Below, one piece after another: positions 8,657 through 17,920 of a stretch of DNA of 64,000 nt. The notes under the pieces are model-generated. The model had not been told where the DNA came from. It ran no database searches and saw nothing but the letters and a program-made list of their open reading frames with translations. Numbering within the stretch: position 1 is the first letter of the stretch; the number at the start of each line of letters is the position of its first letter. The stretch lies in NCBI GenBank assembly GCA_017792465.1, contig CP051234.1, positions 3,070,501 to 3,134,500 of the forward strand, read 5' to 3'. Source of the DNA: Filomicrobium sp. (GTDB lineage Bacteria; Pseudomonadota; Alphaproteobacteria; Rhizobiales; Hyphomicrobiaceae). The translations under genes and the position numbers were made by a program.

Positions 8657-9637
8657 ATGGCAACAAAGACCGATGAGCTGGTGAGCACCGGGCCCAGTCT
8701 TGAGCATTTCCCAGTCTCCTTCTTTGCCAGCGTTATGGGGTTAAGCGGGCTGACGTTGGCTTGGGGCAAGGCGGCTCAGGTTGCCGGCGCGACGACGATC
8801 GCACCGAGCCTCCTGGCGCATTTGACTGCCGGCGTTTTCGTGCTGCTGGCAGGGTTCTATATCGCCAAAGCGATCTGGTTTCCGCAGGCCGTTCGTGCCG
8901 ACTATCTGCATCCGATCCGGTTGCATTTTATTCCGACGATTTCCATCAGCATGATTTTGTTGAGCGCTGTCGGGCTTCGCGAAGAGTCCTGGCTGGCGTT
9001 TCCGATGTTCGTTGGCGGCGCGGCGCTGCACTTGGCTTTAACGCTGGCGGTTTTGAATAGCTGGTTTAATCGGGACTGCTTCGAGCCGGTGCATCTCAAT
9101 CCGGCCTGGTTTATTCCGATCGTTGGAAACGTCCTTGTCCCGCTCGCCGGCGTTGACGAAGGCTATGTGGAAGTCTCGTGGTTCTTCTTTTCGATTGGGA
9201 TCGTTTTCTGGGTCGTCTTGTTTTCGATCATCACCAACCGGGTGCTGTTTCATCATCCGTTACCCGAGAAGCTGGCGCCGACGCTTTTCATTCTGGTTGC
9301 CCCGCCAGCGGCGGCGTTCCTGTCCTACATGAAGCTCGTTGGCGAAATCGATGTCCTAGCCCGGGTGTTGTATTATTTTGCGTTGTTCATGACGCTGTTC
9401 TTGATGACGCAGATGCCGCGGCTCATGCGTTTGAAATTTTCTCTGGCCTGGTGGGCCTATTCGTTTCCGCTTGCAGCGATCACGGCCGCCAGCTGGACGA
9501 TGTATGAGCGGGTTGGCGGGAACGGCTTCCAAGTTCTCTCGACCGTCCTGTTGCTGCTGGTGACGGTGGTTGTCGGCATTCTTGTGGTGCGCACCGGACT
9601 TGCCGTGCGCCGGGGGCAAATTGGCCTCCCGGAATAA
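8657..9637 (+). CDS. SLAC1/TehA-type anion channel family membrane protein
   Basis: 326-aa integral membrane protein with about ten hydrophobic segments. The N-terminal block FPVSFFASVMGLSGLTLAW is the hallmark of the TehA/SLAC1 (voltage-dependent anion channel, C4-dicarboxylate transporter) family, followed by HFIPTISISMILLS and HLNPAWFIPIVGNVLVPLAG. Members carry anions or are linked to tellurite resistance; the substrate is not predictable. ATG at 8657 follows TTAGGAAC. Downstream is a FemAB-like gene on the same strand after a 165-base gap. Confidence 0.9.
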   Translation: MATKTDELVSTGPSLEHFPVSFFASVMGLSGLTLAWGKAAQVAGATTIAPSLLAHLTAGVFVLLAGFYIAKAIWFPQAVRADYLHPIRLHFIPTISISMILLSAVGLREESWLAFPMFVGGAALHLALTLAVLNSWFNRDCFEPVHLNPAWFIPIVGNVLVPLAGVDEGYVEVSWFFFSIGIVFWVVLFSIITNRVLFHHPLPEKLAPTLFILVAPPAAAFLSYMKLVGEIDVLARVLYYFALFMTLFLMTQMPRLMRLKFSLAWWAYSFPLAAITAASWTMYERVGGNGFQVLSTVLLLLVTVVVGILVVRTGLAVRRGQIGLPE

Positions 9638-9802
9638 CTGATTGCAACCGAAGCTCTGGCGACGTGCTTGCGGTCCAAACCCGTGGAAGACTTTGCCTGG
9701 GCATGGATTGCGCAGGCTTCACGCAAGGTTCCTTCTGCACGGCTTGGCATTCAAGGCCGATGGCGGGTTGCGCGCCAAAGTCGGTTTTTGGGGGCCATCA
9801 CG

Positions 9803-10756
9803 ATGACGAACTGCTCGATTGCCTGGGACGACACCCCGCTTGACGATTGGTTCAAGCTCTTTGCCTCGGTGCGCCGCTCGACGCTGTCGCAATATTTCCC
9901 TTACGCGCAGGCGACCCGTGCCGTTGATCAGATGGGCGCACGGCGGGGTTTGATCTCAATCGATGGAAAGCCTTGCGGTCTTGTGCAGATGGGTGAAGTC
10001 GGCTTGCTGGGCAATGCAATTCACATGCTGACAGTCGACCGCGGTCCGCTGTGGTTCGGTGAGGTTGACCCTGGTGCGGCAAGCCTTGCCTTCTTTCATG
10101 AATTGACAAGGCAGTTTCCGCGCCGGTTCGGTCGCAAAAAGCGGATCATTCCGGAACTCGATGAACGGTTCGCCAGCGGCGCGGTTCTCTCCTCAAGCGG
10201 CTTAAAACGCAATGAAGAGCTGCCGGCTTACGAAACGATCTGGCTCGATCTGGAGCCGGAAGAAGCTGTGTTGCGGGCGAATCTGAACGGCAAATGGCGC
10301 AATCAATTGTCGAAGGCTGAGAGAAGTCCGCTTGAGGTTGAGGAAGACTGGGTGTTGGCGTCAAGGAACAACTTCCTTGCGCGATATGAGTCTGACCGCA
10401 ATGCCAAGGGTTATGCCGGAGCCAATCCGGCGTTTCTCGACAGCCTCATGGACTACCAACTCGTCCGGGACGAAGCGTTTATTCTCAACGCGAAGCTTGA
10501 TGGCAGGACGGTTGCTGCAGTGTTGGTGTTTTTGCATGGCAAGTCTGCGACCTATCAAGCGGGATGGACGCTTGAAGATGGTCGAAAGAATGCCGCCCAC
10601 CATCTTTTGCTTTGGGCTGCCGTTCGGCTTTTGAAAGCAAGAGGGATCCTGGATTTTGATCTTGGCGGCATTAATGATCAGTCAGCAGCTGGGGTAAAGA
10701 AATTCAAATCCGGGCTCGGCGGCGAAATCGTGCGATTGGCTGGTTTATACAATTAA
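9803..10756 (+). CDS. FemAB/GNAT-like acyl(aminoacyl)transferase-type protein
   Basis: 317-aa protein with the double GNAT-type fold of FemAB-like enzymes. The C-terminal half carries NGKWRNQLSKAERSPLEVEE, then LVFLHGKSATYQAGWT, and ends with DFDLGGINDQSAAGVKKFKS, a pattern seen in FemX/FemAB and PEP-CTERM-associated FemAB-like proteins. In Firmicutes these attach amino acids to lipid II; in alphaproteobacteria the substrate is mostly unknown. ATG 9803 follows GGGGG; an upstream in-frame extension of 45 codons has no family similarity. Confidence 0.75.
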   Translation: MTNCSIAWDDTPLDDWFKLFASVRRSTLSQYFPYAQATRAVDQMGARRGLISIDGKPCGLVQMGEVGLLGNAIHMLTVDRGPLWFGEVDPGAASLAFFHELTRQFPRRFGRKKRIIPELDERFASGAVLSSSGLKRNEELPAYETIWLDLEPEEAVLRANLNGKWRNQLSKAERSPLEVEEDWVLASRNNFLARYESDRNAKGYAGANPAFLDSLMDYQLVRDEAFILNAKLDGRTVAAVLVFLHGKSATYQAGWTLEDGRKNAAHHLLLWAAVRLLKARGILDFDLGGINDQSAAGVKKFKSGLGGEIVRLAGLYN

Positions 10757-10916
10757 ACGTTTTGAGCCGAACGTTGATATTTCGCACGTTTCTTAATGAC
10801 ATTCCTCAGGAAGCTGACTTGTCACAAGCCCCACGTCAGCAAACGTCGTTTTAATCTCGGCCATTCATGCGTTTTCAGCATGGCAGCTTTTTTGAGACTT
10901 CGGTGGTGGTCGGCAA

Positions 10917-11330
10917 ATGCGCCTTAAATCAATTGCCTTGATGCTGTTGGCCTTGCCAGCCGTGGTGGCGTGTACGGCAAAAGCCCGGCTTGATCTAAGC
11001 GGTCATGAGGGCGATCTGGCTCAAGGTGCTGATAGGTCTCAATCGAGCGATCCTGCTGGTGCCTATCCGAACGAGCAGCCGGTCGCGCGCCGCGAGATGC
11101 CGCCGGTCGACGGTCAACCTGCCGACCGCAGGACGATGGGCTGGAACGCGCAACAGTCGAGTTCGAGCCAGCTTTCTTCCAATAAGGTGATTGTCGTTCG
11201 CGAGGGCGATACGCTCTACAGCATCGCTCGGCAACACGAGGTGACGATTTCTCAGTTGTTTGCCGTCAATGGTCTTGTCAGCGATCAACTGCGGCCGGGC
11301 CAACACATCGTTATTCCCCGGCAAAACTGA
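10917..11330 (+). CDS. LysM-domain lipoprotein
   Basis: 137-aa protein with a signal peptide ending in the lipobox VVAC (Cys19), so it is probably anchored to a membrane by lipid. A Ser/Pro/Gln-rich spacer follows, and the C-terminal 45 residues form one LysM domain (VREGDTLYSIARQHEVTISQ, then LFAVNGLVSDQLRPGQHIVI). LysM binds peptidoglycan. It resembles the N-terminal half of NlpD-type proteins but has no M23 peptidase domain. Likely envelope role; otherwise unassigned. Confidence 0.85.
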   Translation: MRLKSIALMLLALPAVVACTAKARLDLSGHEGDLAQGADRSQSSDPAGAYPNEQPVARREMPPVDGQPADRRTMGWNAQQSSSSQLSSNKVIVVREGDTLYSIARQHEVTISQLFAVNGLVSDQLRPGQHIVIPRQN

Positions 11331-11368
11331 TAACGATTTTCCCGAATTCCTCTACGTCCAAGCTTTTC

Positions 11369-11695
11369 CTAAAATTGCGGGGAGGCGATCCAATTGGCTG
11401 GTGCAACGGTCGAGTTCTGCTCGAAGTGCCAGGTTGCCTGATCTGGATCGATGGTGCCCATGTCAGCGCCGGATGGCTGCGAGCCGTTGACGGGTGTGAA
11501 GGCGACGCGCTGGGCTTCGGAGGCAAGATCCTTCAGGCGGGAGCATTTCGACTGCTCGGTTTCACAATAATGGTAGGCCTTATTGTAGGCGTGGACGATG
11601 CCATGCAGGACTTGGTTGCGTTGGTGCTCGTTGCCGGGGAGGGCGAGAACACCAATGGTTGCGATTACGGCTAGTTTTGGCAGCAGTCTAAGCAT
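11369..11695 (-). CDS. Hypothetical secreted protein, 108 aa
   Basis: Starts MLRLLPKLAVIATIGVLALP, a likely signal peptide or N-terminal anchor. The mature part contains two Cys in YHYCETEQSKCSRLKD that could form a disulfide. No known domain recognised. ATG 11695 follows AGGGATC. The frame is open upstream for 22 codons but without homology-like features. It converges with the LysM lipoprotein gene. Confidence 0.6.
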   Translation of the reverse strand: MLRLLPKLAVIATIGVLALPGNEHQRNQVLHGIVHAYNKAYHYCETEQSKCSRLKDLASEAQRVAFTPVNGSQPSGADMGTIDPDQATWHFEQNSTVAPANWIASPQF

Positions 11696-11842
11696 AACGG
11701 ATCCCTGGCAGCGGCGATCGCTGCAATTGCAGTTCTTTGGTTTTAGCCTCAGCCGCACCATGCGTAAGGGGAGGCAGAAGTAGTCCTGCCTGGAGCGTCA
11801 TCGCTCTCAAATCCGACCCAATCAAATTGGATGCAGATCAAT

Positions 11843-11875
11843 CCCGTGCTTTAGCGATTACCCTTTTAGCACGGG
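11843..11875. repeat. 8-bp inverted repeat CCCGTGCT/AGCACGGG
   Basis: Perfect arms CCCGTGCT (11843-11850) and AGCACGGG (11868-11875) with a 17-base loop. No T-run follows, so its role is unclear. Confidence 0.45.
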
Positions 11876-11962
11876 CCTTGCTACGCGAACTTCAAGAGAA
11901 AGGTTCAAATTGAATCCATTTCCCAATCTATGGGGTTCGGCGCCATTTTTCGGGTGGAATAA

Positions 11963-12014
11963 GCAAAAAAAGCTGCTGTTTCGGCCGAGGGAGTAACGGC
12001 GTCACAGCAGCTTT
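11963..12014 (-). terminator. 11-bp hairpin with T-run, end of a minus-strand transcript
   Basis: On the minus strand AAAGCTGCTGT pairs perfectly with ACAGCAGCTTT, an inner GCCG/CGGC pair closes the loop, and TTTTTTTGC follows. No minus-strand gene lies directly upstream; the nearest upstream sequence is non-coding. It therefore most likely ends a small RNA that starts around 12.1-12.2 kb, or attenuates the secreted-protein gene at 11695. Confidence 0.6.
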
Positions 12015-12503
12015 CAGTTTTGATGTCGCAAGTGCAGTGGGCGGGCCCCAGTGAGAGGCCCTGTCAGTTGACCTGTCCAAGCCAACTCAAAGCAATCTGC
12101 CAGGATTTACCTAATATTAAATAACAATATTCGCTACAGGATGACTGCGGATCATTCGTGACTGCTCGGCGTGTTTCATCTCAAATCAAAGCGGAACAGG
12201 TGAAGTAAAAATGGGAGCTTTCCTTGTTTTATTGCCGGCCGCTCCTAATCATCTTTATTAAATCTTCATATTCGACTCCAATTCGTTAAGAGCTTTTTCG
12301 GCTTTCTTTAATTCGGCATTTATCGCTAATCTCCATAACTTAGTTCACGAAAGTTTTGGTTTTCGGCGATACGAAGCCGAGTTCAGCTATCAAGCGTTAA
12401 CATTTGCGCTGGAAACGAGCCTCGCGCCTTAAATCAGCTTGATTGCCTCTTTGCCGCAAATCTTTCGATGTGTTCGGGCCCGTTTAAGGAGAGGGTTGGT
12501 TTT

Positions 12504-14636
12504 ATGCTGGGAGTGTTAAGCCGCGTTAAGACTGGAGGAAAGCTGGCAGCCTTGCTGCTTGTTTTCGGTTTGGTGTCAGCGGCTGTGATGTACTTCGTGT
12601 TCAAGTCGTCGGGAGAAACCTTCCGCGAGGCTTTCAGGAAGCCCAATGAGCAGCTTGCAGTTGCGATCGGCGATACGATCGATCGTAACCTGTTCGAGCG
12701 CTACGGTGATGTGCAAGCATTCGGATTGAATGCGGCTGCGCACGACACGAGCAATTGGCGCGATCCATCGCAGTCCAATTCGCTGGTCAGCGCGATGAAT
12801 GGCTACGTGACCGGGAACGGCAATTATCGTGCGATGCTGTTGCTCGATACCGATGGCAAGGTTGTTGCCGTCAATTCAGTTGGCGAAACCGGAGAGCGGC
12901 TTGATACCAAGCCGCTTCTTGGTCACGATTTCTCGAAATCCAAGTGGTTCAAGGATGCTCTCATCGGCAACTTCCTGGAGGGATCGAACGGGTTCTCCGG
13001 AACGAGTGTCGGCAAGGCTCAGCGCATTGCTTTCATCGGCAAGCTCTACGGCGACGATGGGTTCGTTATCCCGTTCTCGGCACCGGTGAAGGATGCAAGC
13101 GGCAAGGTCATCGGCGTTTGGGCGAACTTTGCCAACCTTGGACTCGTCGAACAAATCATCACCACTTACCACGCCAGCCTTGAGGCCGAGGGCAAGGGTG
13201 ACGCCGAACTGATGGTCCTTGATAAAGATGGTACCGTGATCGTCGATTATGATCCGCACGTGGCAGGTACGACGGATTACATTCGCAACCCGAAAATCAT
13301 CGGGGTCGAGAACCTGGCCAAAACCGTTGATGTTGCTCAGCGCGTTATCAATGGCGAAAAGGGCACGGATTATTCGTTCGATCCGAAAAAGAACTTATTG
13401 CTGGTTGCGAGTTTCGCGCGGAGTGACGGGGCCTATGACTATCCGGGACTCGGCTGGTCGGTTCTTGTCCGGGCTCATCAGGACGACGTTTATGCGGCCT
13501 TGGATTCTGTTAATACGACTATGCTTTTCGCGCTCGTCATTGGCGGTCTTCTTTGCGGCGGTATTGGCTTTTTGATTGGCAACTATGCTGCAAAGCCACT
13601 GCGGGATATGACGGCTGCAATGAGCGAACTTGCCAATGGCAATACGAATGTCGAAATTCCGGCACTCGATCGTTCGGACGAAATCGGCGATATGGCGGCG
13701 GCTGTCGAAGTCTTCAAAGCCAATGCAATCGAATCGGCGCGGCTTGAAGAAGAAAAAGTCGCAATGGCGCAGAAAGCAGAGCGTGAAAAGCAGCAGATGC
13801 TTCGCGATCTGGCAGACCAGTTCGAAACGACGGTGGGCCGCATTATCACCGAAGTTGCTACGTCGACGGCCAATCTGTCTGAGACGGCACAGTCCATGAG
13901 CAACGTTTCGAATGAGACGACGGCTCAGGCTTCTGCTGTTGCAAGTTCATCCGAGCAAGCCAGTGCAAACGTCCAAACGGTGGCGGCGGCTGCCGAAGAG
14001 ATGACGGCGTCGGTTTCGGAAATCAATTCCCAGATGCAGCTGGCATTCGATGCGGCGCAACGCGGCGTGGCGCGTGTCGATACGACCTCTATCCAGATGC
14101 AGAAGCTGGTCGAGAGCGCTGAAAAGATCGGCCAGGTTGTTGAGCTGATCTCGGAGATTGCCGAACAGACGAACCTGCTGGCGCTCAACGCCACGATCGA
14201 ATCTGCGCGTGCAGGCGAACAAGGTCGCGGCTTTGCCGTCGTGGCTTCCGAAGTGAAGCAACTGGCAAGCCGGACCAGTCGCGAAACCGAGGCGATCCGC
14301 GCGCAAATCGATGGAATTCAGGACGCGACCCGTAATGCAGTCGATTCGATGGGTGAGATCCGCACGGTCATCAACACGGTCAATGACGTGTCGGCGGCCA
14401 TTGCTGCGGCCATCGAAGAGCAGGATGCCACGACGCGCGATATCGCCCAGAACATGTCGGAAGCAGCTTGCGGCACCGACGCCGTCGTTCGGACGATCTC
14501 TAACGTGCGCCAGTCTGCGATTGACAGCGGCAACGCGTCCGCCAACGTCACCAAGGCCGTGGATGTACTGTCGCGGCAGTCTGGAGAACTACGTACGCAG
14601 GTCACCAGCTTCATCAATCGGATTCGGGCGGCCTGA
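12504..14636 (+). CDS. Methyl-accepting chemotaxis protein with periplasmic sensor
   Basis: 710-aa transmembrane chemoreceptor. An N-terminal helix ([20 protein letters not shown], residues about 14-33) and a second ([20 protein letters not shown], about 335-355) bracket a large double-Cache-type sensor region. A HAMP domain follows ([20 protein letters not shown]), then the cytoplasmic signalling domain with the hairpin tip [20 protein letters not shown]. The ATG at 12504 follows AAGGAGAGGG. No C-terminal CheR-binding pentapeptide is evident. The ligand is unknown. It is a monocistronic unit closed by a terminator at 14669. Confidence 0.95.
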   Translation: MLGVLSRVKTGGKLAALLLVFGLVSAAVMYFVFKSSGETFREAFRKPNEQLAVAIGDTIDRNLFERYGDVQAFGLNAAAHDTSNWRDPSQSNSLVSAMNGYVTGNGNYRAMLLLDTDGKVVAVNSVGETGERLDTKPLLGHDFSKSKWFKDALIGNFLEGSNGFSGTSVGKAQRIAFIGKLYGDDGFVIPFSAPVKDASGKVIGVWANFANLGLVEQIITTYHASLEAEGKGDAELMVLDKDGTVIVDYDPHVAGTTDYIRNPKIIGVENLAKTVDVAQRVINGEKGTDYSFDPKKNLLLVASFARSDGAYDYPGLGWSVLVRAHQDDVYAALDSVNTTMLFALVIGGLLCGGIGFLIGNYAAKPLRDMTAAMSELANGNTNVEIPALDRSDEIGDMAAAVEVFKANAIESARLEEEKVAMAQKAEREKQQMLRDLADQFETTVGRIITEVATSTANLSETAQSMSNVSNETTAQASAVASSSEQASANVQTVAAAAEEMTASVSEINSQMQLAFDAAQRGVARVDTTSIQMQKLVESAEKIGQVVELISEIAEQTNLLALNATIESARAGEQGRGFAVVASEVKQLASRTSRETEAIRAQIDGIQDATRNAVDSMGEIRTVINTVNDVSAAIAAAIEEQDATTRDIAQNMSEAACGTDAVVRTISNVRQSAIDSGNASANVTKAVDVLSRQSGELRTQVTSFINRIRAA

Positions 14637-14668
14637 CGCGCGATTGAGCGAAATTGTCCTTCACAAAC

Positions 14669-14700
14669 AAAACCGGCCCGTCATGCGGGCCGGTTTTATT
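14669..14700. terminator. Bidirectional intrinsic terminator
   Basis: AAAACCGGCCCG-TCATG-CGGGCCGGTTTT is a perfect 12-bp stem with A-run and T-run flanks. It separates the chemoreceptor gene (plus) from the convergent gene ending at 14756 (minus) and can serve both. Confidence 0.95.
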
Positions 14701-14755
14701 CTATGCGGTCGGCGACGAGCTTCGAGCTTGCCGGGCAAGCGTCCACTGAAGTGCG

Positions 14756-15307
14756 TTAGTGGCTCAGCTGCAGCGATTGGGCCAGGTGGCTCAGGATCGG
14801 TGTCGGTTCCGGAGTGTCCGGCTTTGTAACCGTGGGCTGCAGTTCGCTGCGCAAGGTGCCGATCGCGGTCGTTGCATAGCGTGTTGACTGGTCGAGCTTG
14901 CGGCTCTGGTCAATTGCCGCGAGTTGTCGGACCGCCAATCTAAAGCGGTCTGAAGCTTCTTCCGAGAATAGCGTTTCGACCAGGCTGACGCAGTCTTGAA
15001 GTTCCCGTTTGTTGGCTTGGGAGACTTGAAGCGCAAAGTTCTCATTATGAGCCATGCGCCCGTTGCGGCCGGCCATGCGCAGCTGGAGGTCGAGTTCGGT
15101 TTGAATTGCGCCAATCGTCCTTACGGCGCGGTCGAAACTTTCCTTTTTTAGGATGTTCTGAAACGCCTCGTCGGACTGAGGCGCCGCTGCGGGCTGTCGC
15201 TGGGACTTTGCCGGGCGCTTTTTCTTGGCCGGTTTCATGAGCAGCCATAAAACCAGAGGAAAGCTCAAGACTGTGCCGACGAAGAAGACAAGTGTTGTTT
15301 CGTTCAT
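14756..15307 (-). CDS. Hypothetical membrane-anchored protein, 183 aa
   Basis: Begins MNETTLVFFVGTVLSFPLVL WLLMKPAKKK, that is one N-terminal membrane helix followed by a basic stretch that would face the cytoplasm. The rest (residues 45-150) looks helical and coiled-coil-like (AVRTIGAIQTELDLQLRM). No family recognised. ATG 15307 is preceded by AGCAGG. It lies between two chemoreceptor genes and is convergent with the first and divergent from the second. Confidence 0.65.
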   Translation of the reverse strand: MNETTLVFFVGTVLSFPLVLWLLMKPAKKKRPAKSQRQPAAAPQSDEAFQNILKKESFDRAVRTIGAIQTELDLQLRMAGRNGRMAHNENFALQVSQANKRELQDCVSLVETLFSEEASDRFRLAVRQLAAIDQSRKLDQSTRYATTAIGTLRSELQPTVTKPDTPEPTPILSHLAQSLQLSH

Positions 15308-15553
15308 GACAAACCTGCTGGAGATGTCCGTCCATCGTCCGGGCAAAGTAGGACTTTGGTGATTCTGCTTTGGGTCATGAACCTTGCTTGAAGCTACCGA
15401 AACGGCGTTCGGGGAGAAAAATTCACAGGTTCGTCTTTTTCTTGGCACCGATATGAGGCCGATGTGTACTAATTTACGACACCTGGACTTTCTTTCGTAA
15501 GATTTGAGTAAGCCGGTTCTGCATACTATCCCGCGGTCGGCGAATTTTGCGCT

Positions 15554-17107
15554 TTGATTCTTGCGAGCCTCGCAAGTCAGGCGCCCAATATATTCCTCGT
15601 GTTTAATTTTCTGGGATCTTTGGGGGCTGCCGAACTCGTTCTACTTGCCAAGCGGGAGGGCGCTTTGCTCCAGAAACAGGCCGTCGTCGAATCGGAATTC
15701 GAAGATCTCGATCCAGCGTTGAATTCGGAAGAATTGCGCCGCGATGCGTTCCAAGACCTTTCGGATCGGGCGAGCGATGTCGGACCGCAGATCGTTGAGA
15801 TCGTTATCAAAGCCAACGAGATCGCCGGTCGCATCCATACTCAAACCGACAAGACCAATTTTGTTCGGGACTGCATGGAGCAGCTGGTTTCTGACAACGC
15901 CGAAATCGTTCAGGCCGCCGACAGCAACCTAAGCATTGCGCAATCCGCCGGTGGGGAAGTCAGCCAATCCGTCGGCGAACTGCGCACGGCCATGAGCCAA
16001 ATCGAGACGCTTGTTGCCCGCGTTGGTGAAGGCGACCAGTTGCTGGAAGAATTGCAGGCGGCGCTCGCCAGTGTCGTCAAGGTCGTCGGCGCCATCGATG
16101 GAATCGCCAAACAGACGAACCTGCTGGCGCTCAACGCGACGATAGAGGCTGCGCGCGCAGGCGAAGCGGGCAGAGGCTTTGCCGTCGTTGCTGGCGAGGT
16201 CAAGGAGCTTGCCGGCCAGACCGGGCGGGCAACGCAGGAAATCGCACAGACGATCTCAAGCCTGACGCAGAAGTCGACGCAGCTCATTGAGCAGGGCCGG
16301 CAGAGCAAGGACCTGGCTCTTTCGGTTGGGGAAGTTTCGGGGCGCCTCATCACCGCGTTCGATGCGGTCGATTCAACCGTGCAGGGGATCGTATCCCAGA
16401 CCCAGACAATTCAGGAAATGGCCGGGCGGATCAATTCCGTCAGCGATACGCTGCATTCCAACATCGACGATCTTTTGGGCGACTTCAATCGTTCGCAAGA
16501 GTCGGTCAAGGAGATGGACAAGCAGCTTGGCAGCCTGCTGGAGACCGGCGAAATCATGATTTCGCGGTCGGTGGAACTGGGGCTCGATAAGCGCAACTCG
16601 ATGTTTGTGAACGATGTCACTCAGCGCTCCCAGGCGATTGCTGAAGCGATCGAGCGTGCGATCGATACGGGGCGGCTCAGCACGGACGACGTGTTCGACA
16701 CGGCTTATCAGGAAGTGCCCGATACCGATCCGCAAAAATACACGACCCGTTATGCCAGCGTTTTCGACGATATTCTCACGCCGATCATCGATGAGGCTCT
16801 TTCTATCAATTCACGTGTCGTTTTTTGTGCTCCAGTCGACGTGAACGGTTATTTGCCGACGCATAATTCCAAGTTCTCCAAGCCTATGACGTCTGATCCG
16901 GTCTACAATGTCGCCAACAGTCGGAATCGCCGGATTTTCAATGATCGCGTGGGGCTGGGTGCGGGGCGAAACCAGTTTCCGTTCTTCATCCAGGGCTATG
17001 GCCGCGATATGGGGAACGGCCGGTTTGTCGCGATGATGGACGTTTCGGCGCCGATCAACGTCAAAGGTCGTCACTGGGGCGGTTTGCGCCTCGCCTATAC
17101 GCTTTGA
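15554..17107 (+). CDS. Methyl-accepting chemotaxis protein with C-terminal sensor-like domain
   Basis: 517-aa chemoreceptor-type protein. The signalling module is central (tip [20 protein letters not shown] near residue 187). After residue 380 comes a distinct C-terminal domain with [29 protein letters not shown] and [13 protein letters not shown], a conserved block seen in many alphaproteobacterial receptors with the sensor behind the signalling domain. The N-terminus is uncertain: TTG 15554 gives the longest frame and GTG 15599 is an alternative; neither has a good ribosome site. A short hydrophobic stretch near the N-terminus could be a weak anchor. Ligand unknown. Confidence 0.88.
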   Translation: MILASLASQAPNIFLVFNFLGSLGAAELVLLAKREGALLQKQAVVESEFEDLDPALNSEELRRDAFQDLSDRASDVGPQIVEIVIKANEIAGRIHTQTDKTNFVRDCMEQLVSDNAEIVQAADSNLSIAQSAGGEVSQSVGELRTAMSQIETLVARVGEGDQLLEELQAALASVVKVVGAIDGIAKQTNLLALNATIEAARAGEAGRGFAVVAGEVKELAGQTGRATQEIAQTISSLTQKSTQLIEQGRQSKDLALSVGEVSGRLITAFDAVDSTVQGIVSQTQTIQEMAGRINSVSDTLHSNIDDLLGDFNRSQESVKEMDKQLGSLLETGEIMISRSVELGLDKRNSMFVNDVTQRSQAIAEAIERAIDTGRLSTDDVFDTAYQEVPDTDPQKYTTRYASVFDDILTPIIDEALSINSRVVFCAPVDVNGYLPTHNSKFSKPMTSDPVYNVANSRNRRIFNDRVGLGAGRNQFPFFIQGYGRDMGNGRFVAMMDVSAPINVKGRHWGGLRLAYTL

Positions 17108-17168
17108 GCGCTGTCGGGTCTGGGCTGAAAGAGGGCGCGGTTGCTTCTGACGGATGAAATGTCGGGCC

Positions 17169-17357
17169 CTATTTCTTATTGAGCCGATTTTCGTAGGATC
17201 TCAGGAAATAAATGCAGCTCGCGGGGCCGGTCGCAGTCAGTTCTTTGCACTGACTGCGCCAGACGTCGTGTTCAAAGGAATAGATGTGTTCGGTTTTGTC
17301 TACGTCAATTTCGACAGTAAAGCCGCACCTATCGCATCTGGCCGTCTTTGTGCTCAC
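17169..17357 (-). CDS. Small CxxC protein, 62 aa, hypothetical
   Basis: Opens MSTKTARCDRCGFTVEIDVD, a zinc-ribbon-like CxxC followed by two more Cys (Cys37 and Cys48), so a metal site is possible. GTG start at 17357 with only a weak AGG upstream. No family recognised. It is isolated downstream of, and convergent with, the chemoreceptor gene. Confidence 0.45.
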   Translation of the reverse strand: MSTKTARCDRCGFTVEIDVDKTEHIYSFEHDVWRSQCKELTATGPASCIYFLRSYENRLNKK

Positions 17358-17615
17358 GGTTCAACCTGAAATATTACTGTTCTTTTTTCTTCCTGCCTCC
17401 TTATCGCGGCCTCGGGCAAGGGTTGATTATATGCAACGTAAATTACTCTAGTTTTTTAGGACTAACGGCCCAGTCTTCCTCAATGTCTGATTTCTTCGTC
17501 AGGATGCGTGTCAAAAACTACTGTGTTTTGGCAACAGTAAATCCAATTGTAACGCGGACTGGCTCAGCAAATCATTTGCAGGCATCGCTTCGGGCGATGA
17601 CTGTCAATGGATGGA

Positions 17616-17632
17616 AATGCATTAATTGTGCA
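17616..17632. promoter_or_regulatory. AATGCATTAATTG copy 1, extended palindrome
   Basis: The copy extends to ATGCA-TTAATTG-TGCAT, an inverted repeat, about 290 bases before ftcR. The exact 13-mer recurs 220 bases downstream, which suggests a binding site for a dimeric regulator. The binding protein is unknown. Confidence 0.4.
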
Positions 17633-17669
17633 TATCTGGCAGGTTTTCCACTTCGATAAAAAATACATT

Positions 17670-17693
17670 GAATTCAAGCTGTTGCTTGCATTC
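17670..17693. repeat. Inverted repeat with 4-base loop
   Basis: GAATTCAAGC-TGTT-GCTTGCATTC pairs at 9 of 10 positions. It lies between the two 13-mer copies upstream of ftcR. No T-run follows. Confidence 0.4.
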
Positions 17694-17835
17694 AAGCGTT
17701 CTTTTCTAGTGGAGTTCCTCTTAATATCTTGTGCGAAACTGGATGCCTAGTCGGTGCGAATCATGTACATCACTGTCATTTAAAGAATGTCTTAGGTATC
17801 TCCGTTGCAAAAAGATCATGAGCGAATACTTGCGG

Positions 17836-17848
17836 AATGCATTAATTG
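17836..17848. promoter_or_regulatory. AATGCATTAATTG copy 2
   Basis: Exact second copy of the 13-mer, 73 bases upstream of the ftcR start codon; the neighbouring bases match in part as well. Confidence 0.4.
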
Positions 17849-17920
17849 ACCAGCCTTTAAGCAGCGTGATAGTTCGTGAATACATGAGGGGAACTGATTC
17901 GTTTTTGGGGGAGGGCAGCG

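Larger units (their letters stand above)
11696..12503. other. Long intergenic region with hairpins
   Basis: About 800 bases, AT-richer than its surroundings, without a convincing gene. It holds an 8-bp inverted repeat (11843-11875), a strong hairpin with a minus-strand T-run (11963-12014), and the promoter region of the chemoreceptor gene that starts at 12504. Confidence 0.5.
17358..17920. other. AT-rich region upstream of ftcR
   Basis: 563 bases without a convincing gene. The 13-mer AATGCATTAATTG occurs twice (17616 and 17836), and an inverted repeat lies at 17670-17693. The region probably carries the control sites of the flagellar regulator gene that follows. Confidence 0.5.

Noticed and set aside
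12211-12261. 16-codon ORF MGAFLVLLPAAPNHLY with AGGTGA upstream
   Set aside because: Too short, no structure or partner supporting it, and located in AT-rich non-coding sequence; likely chance.
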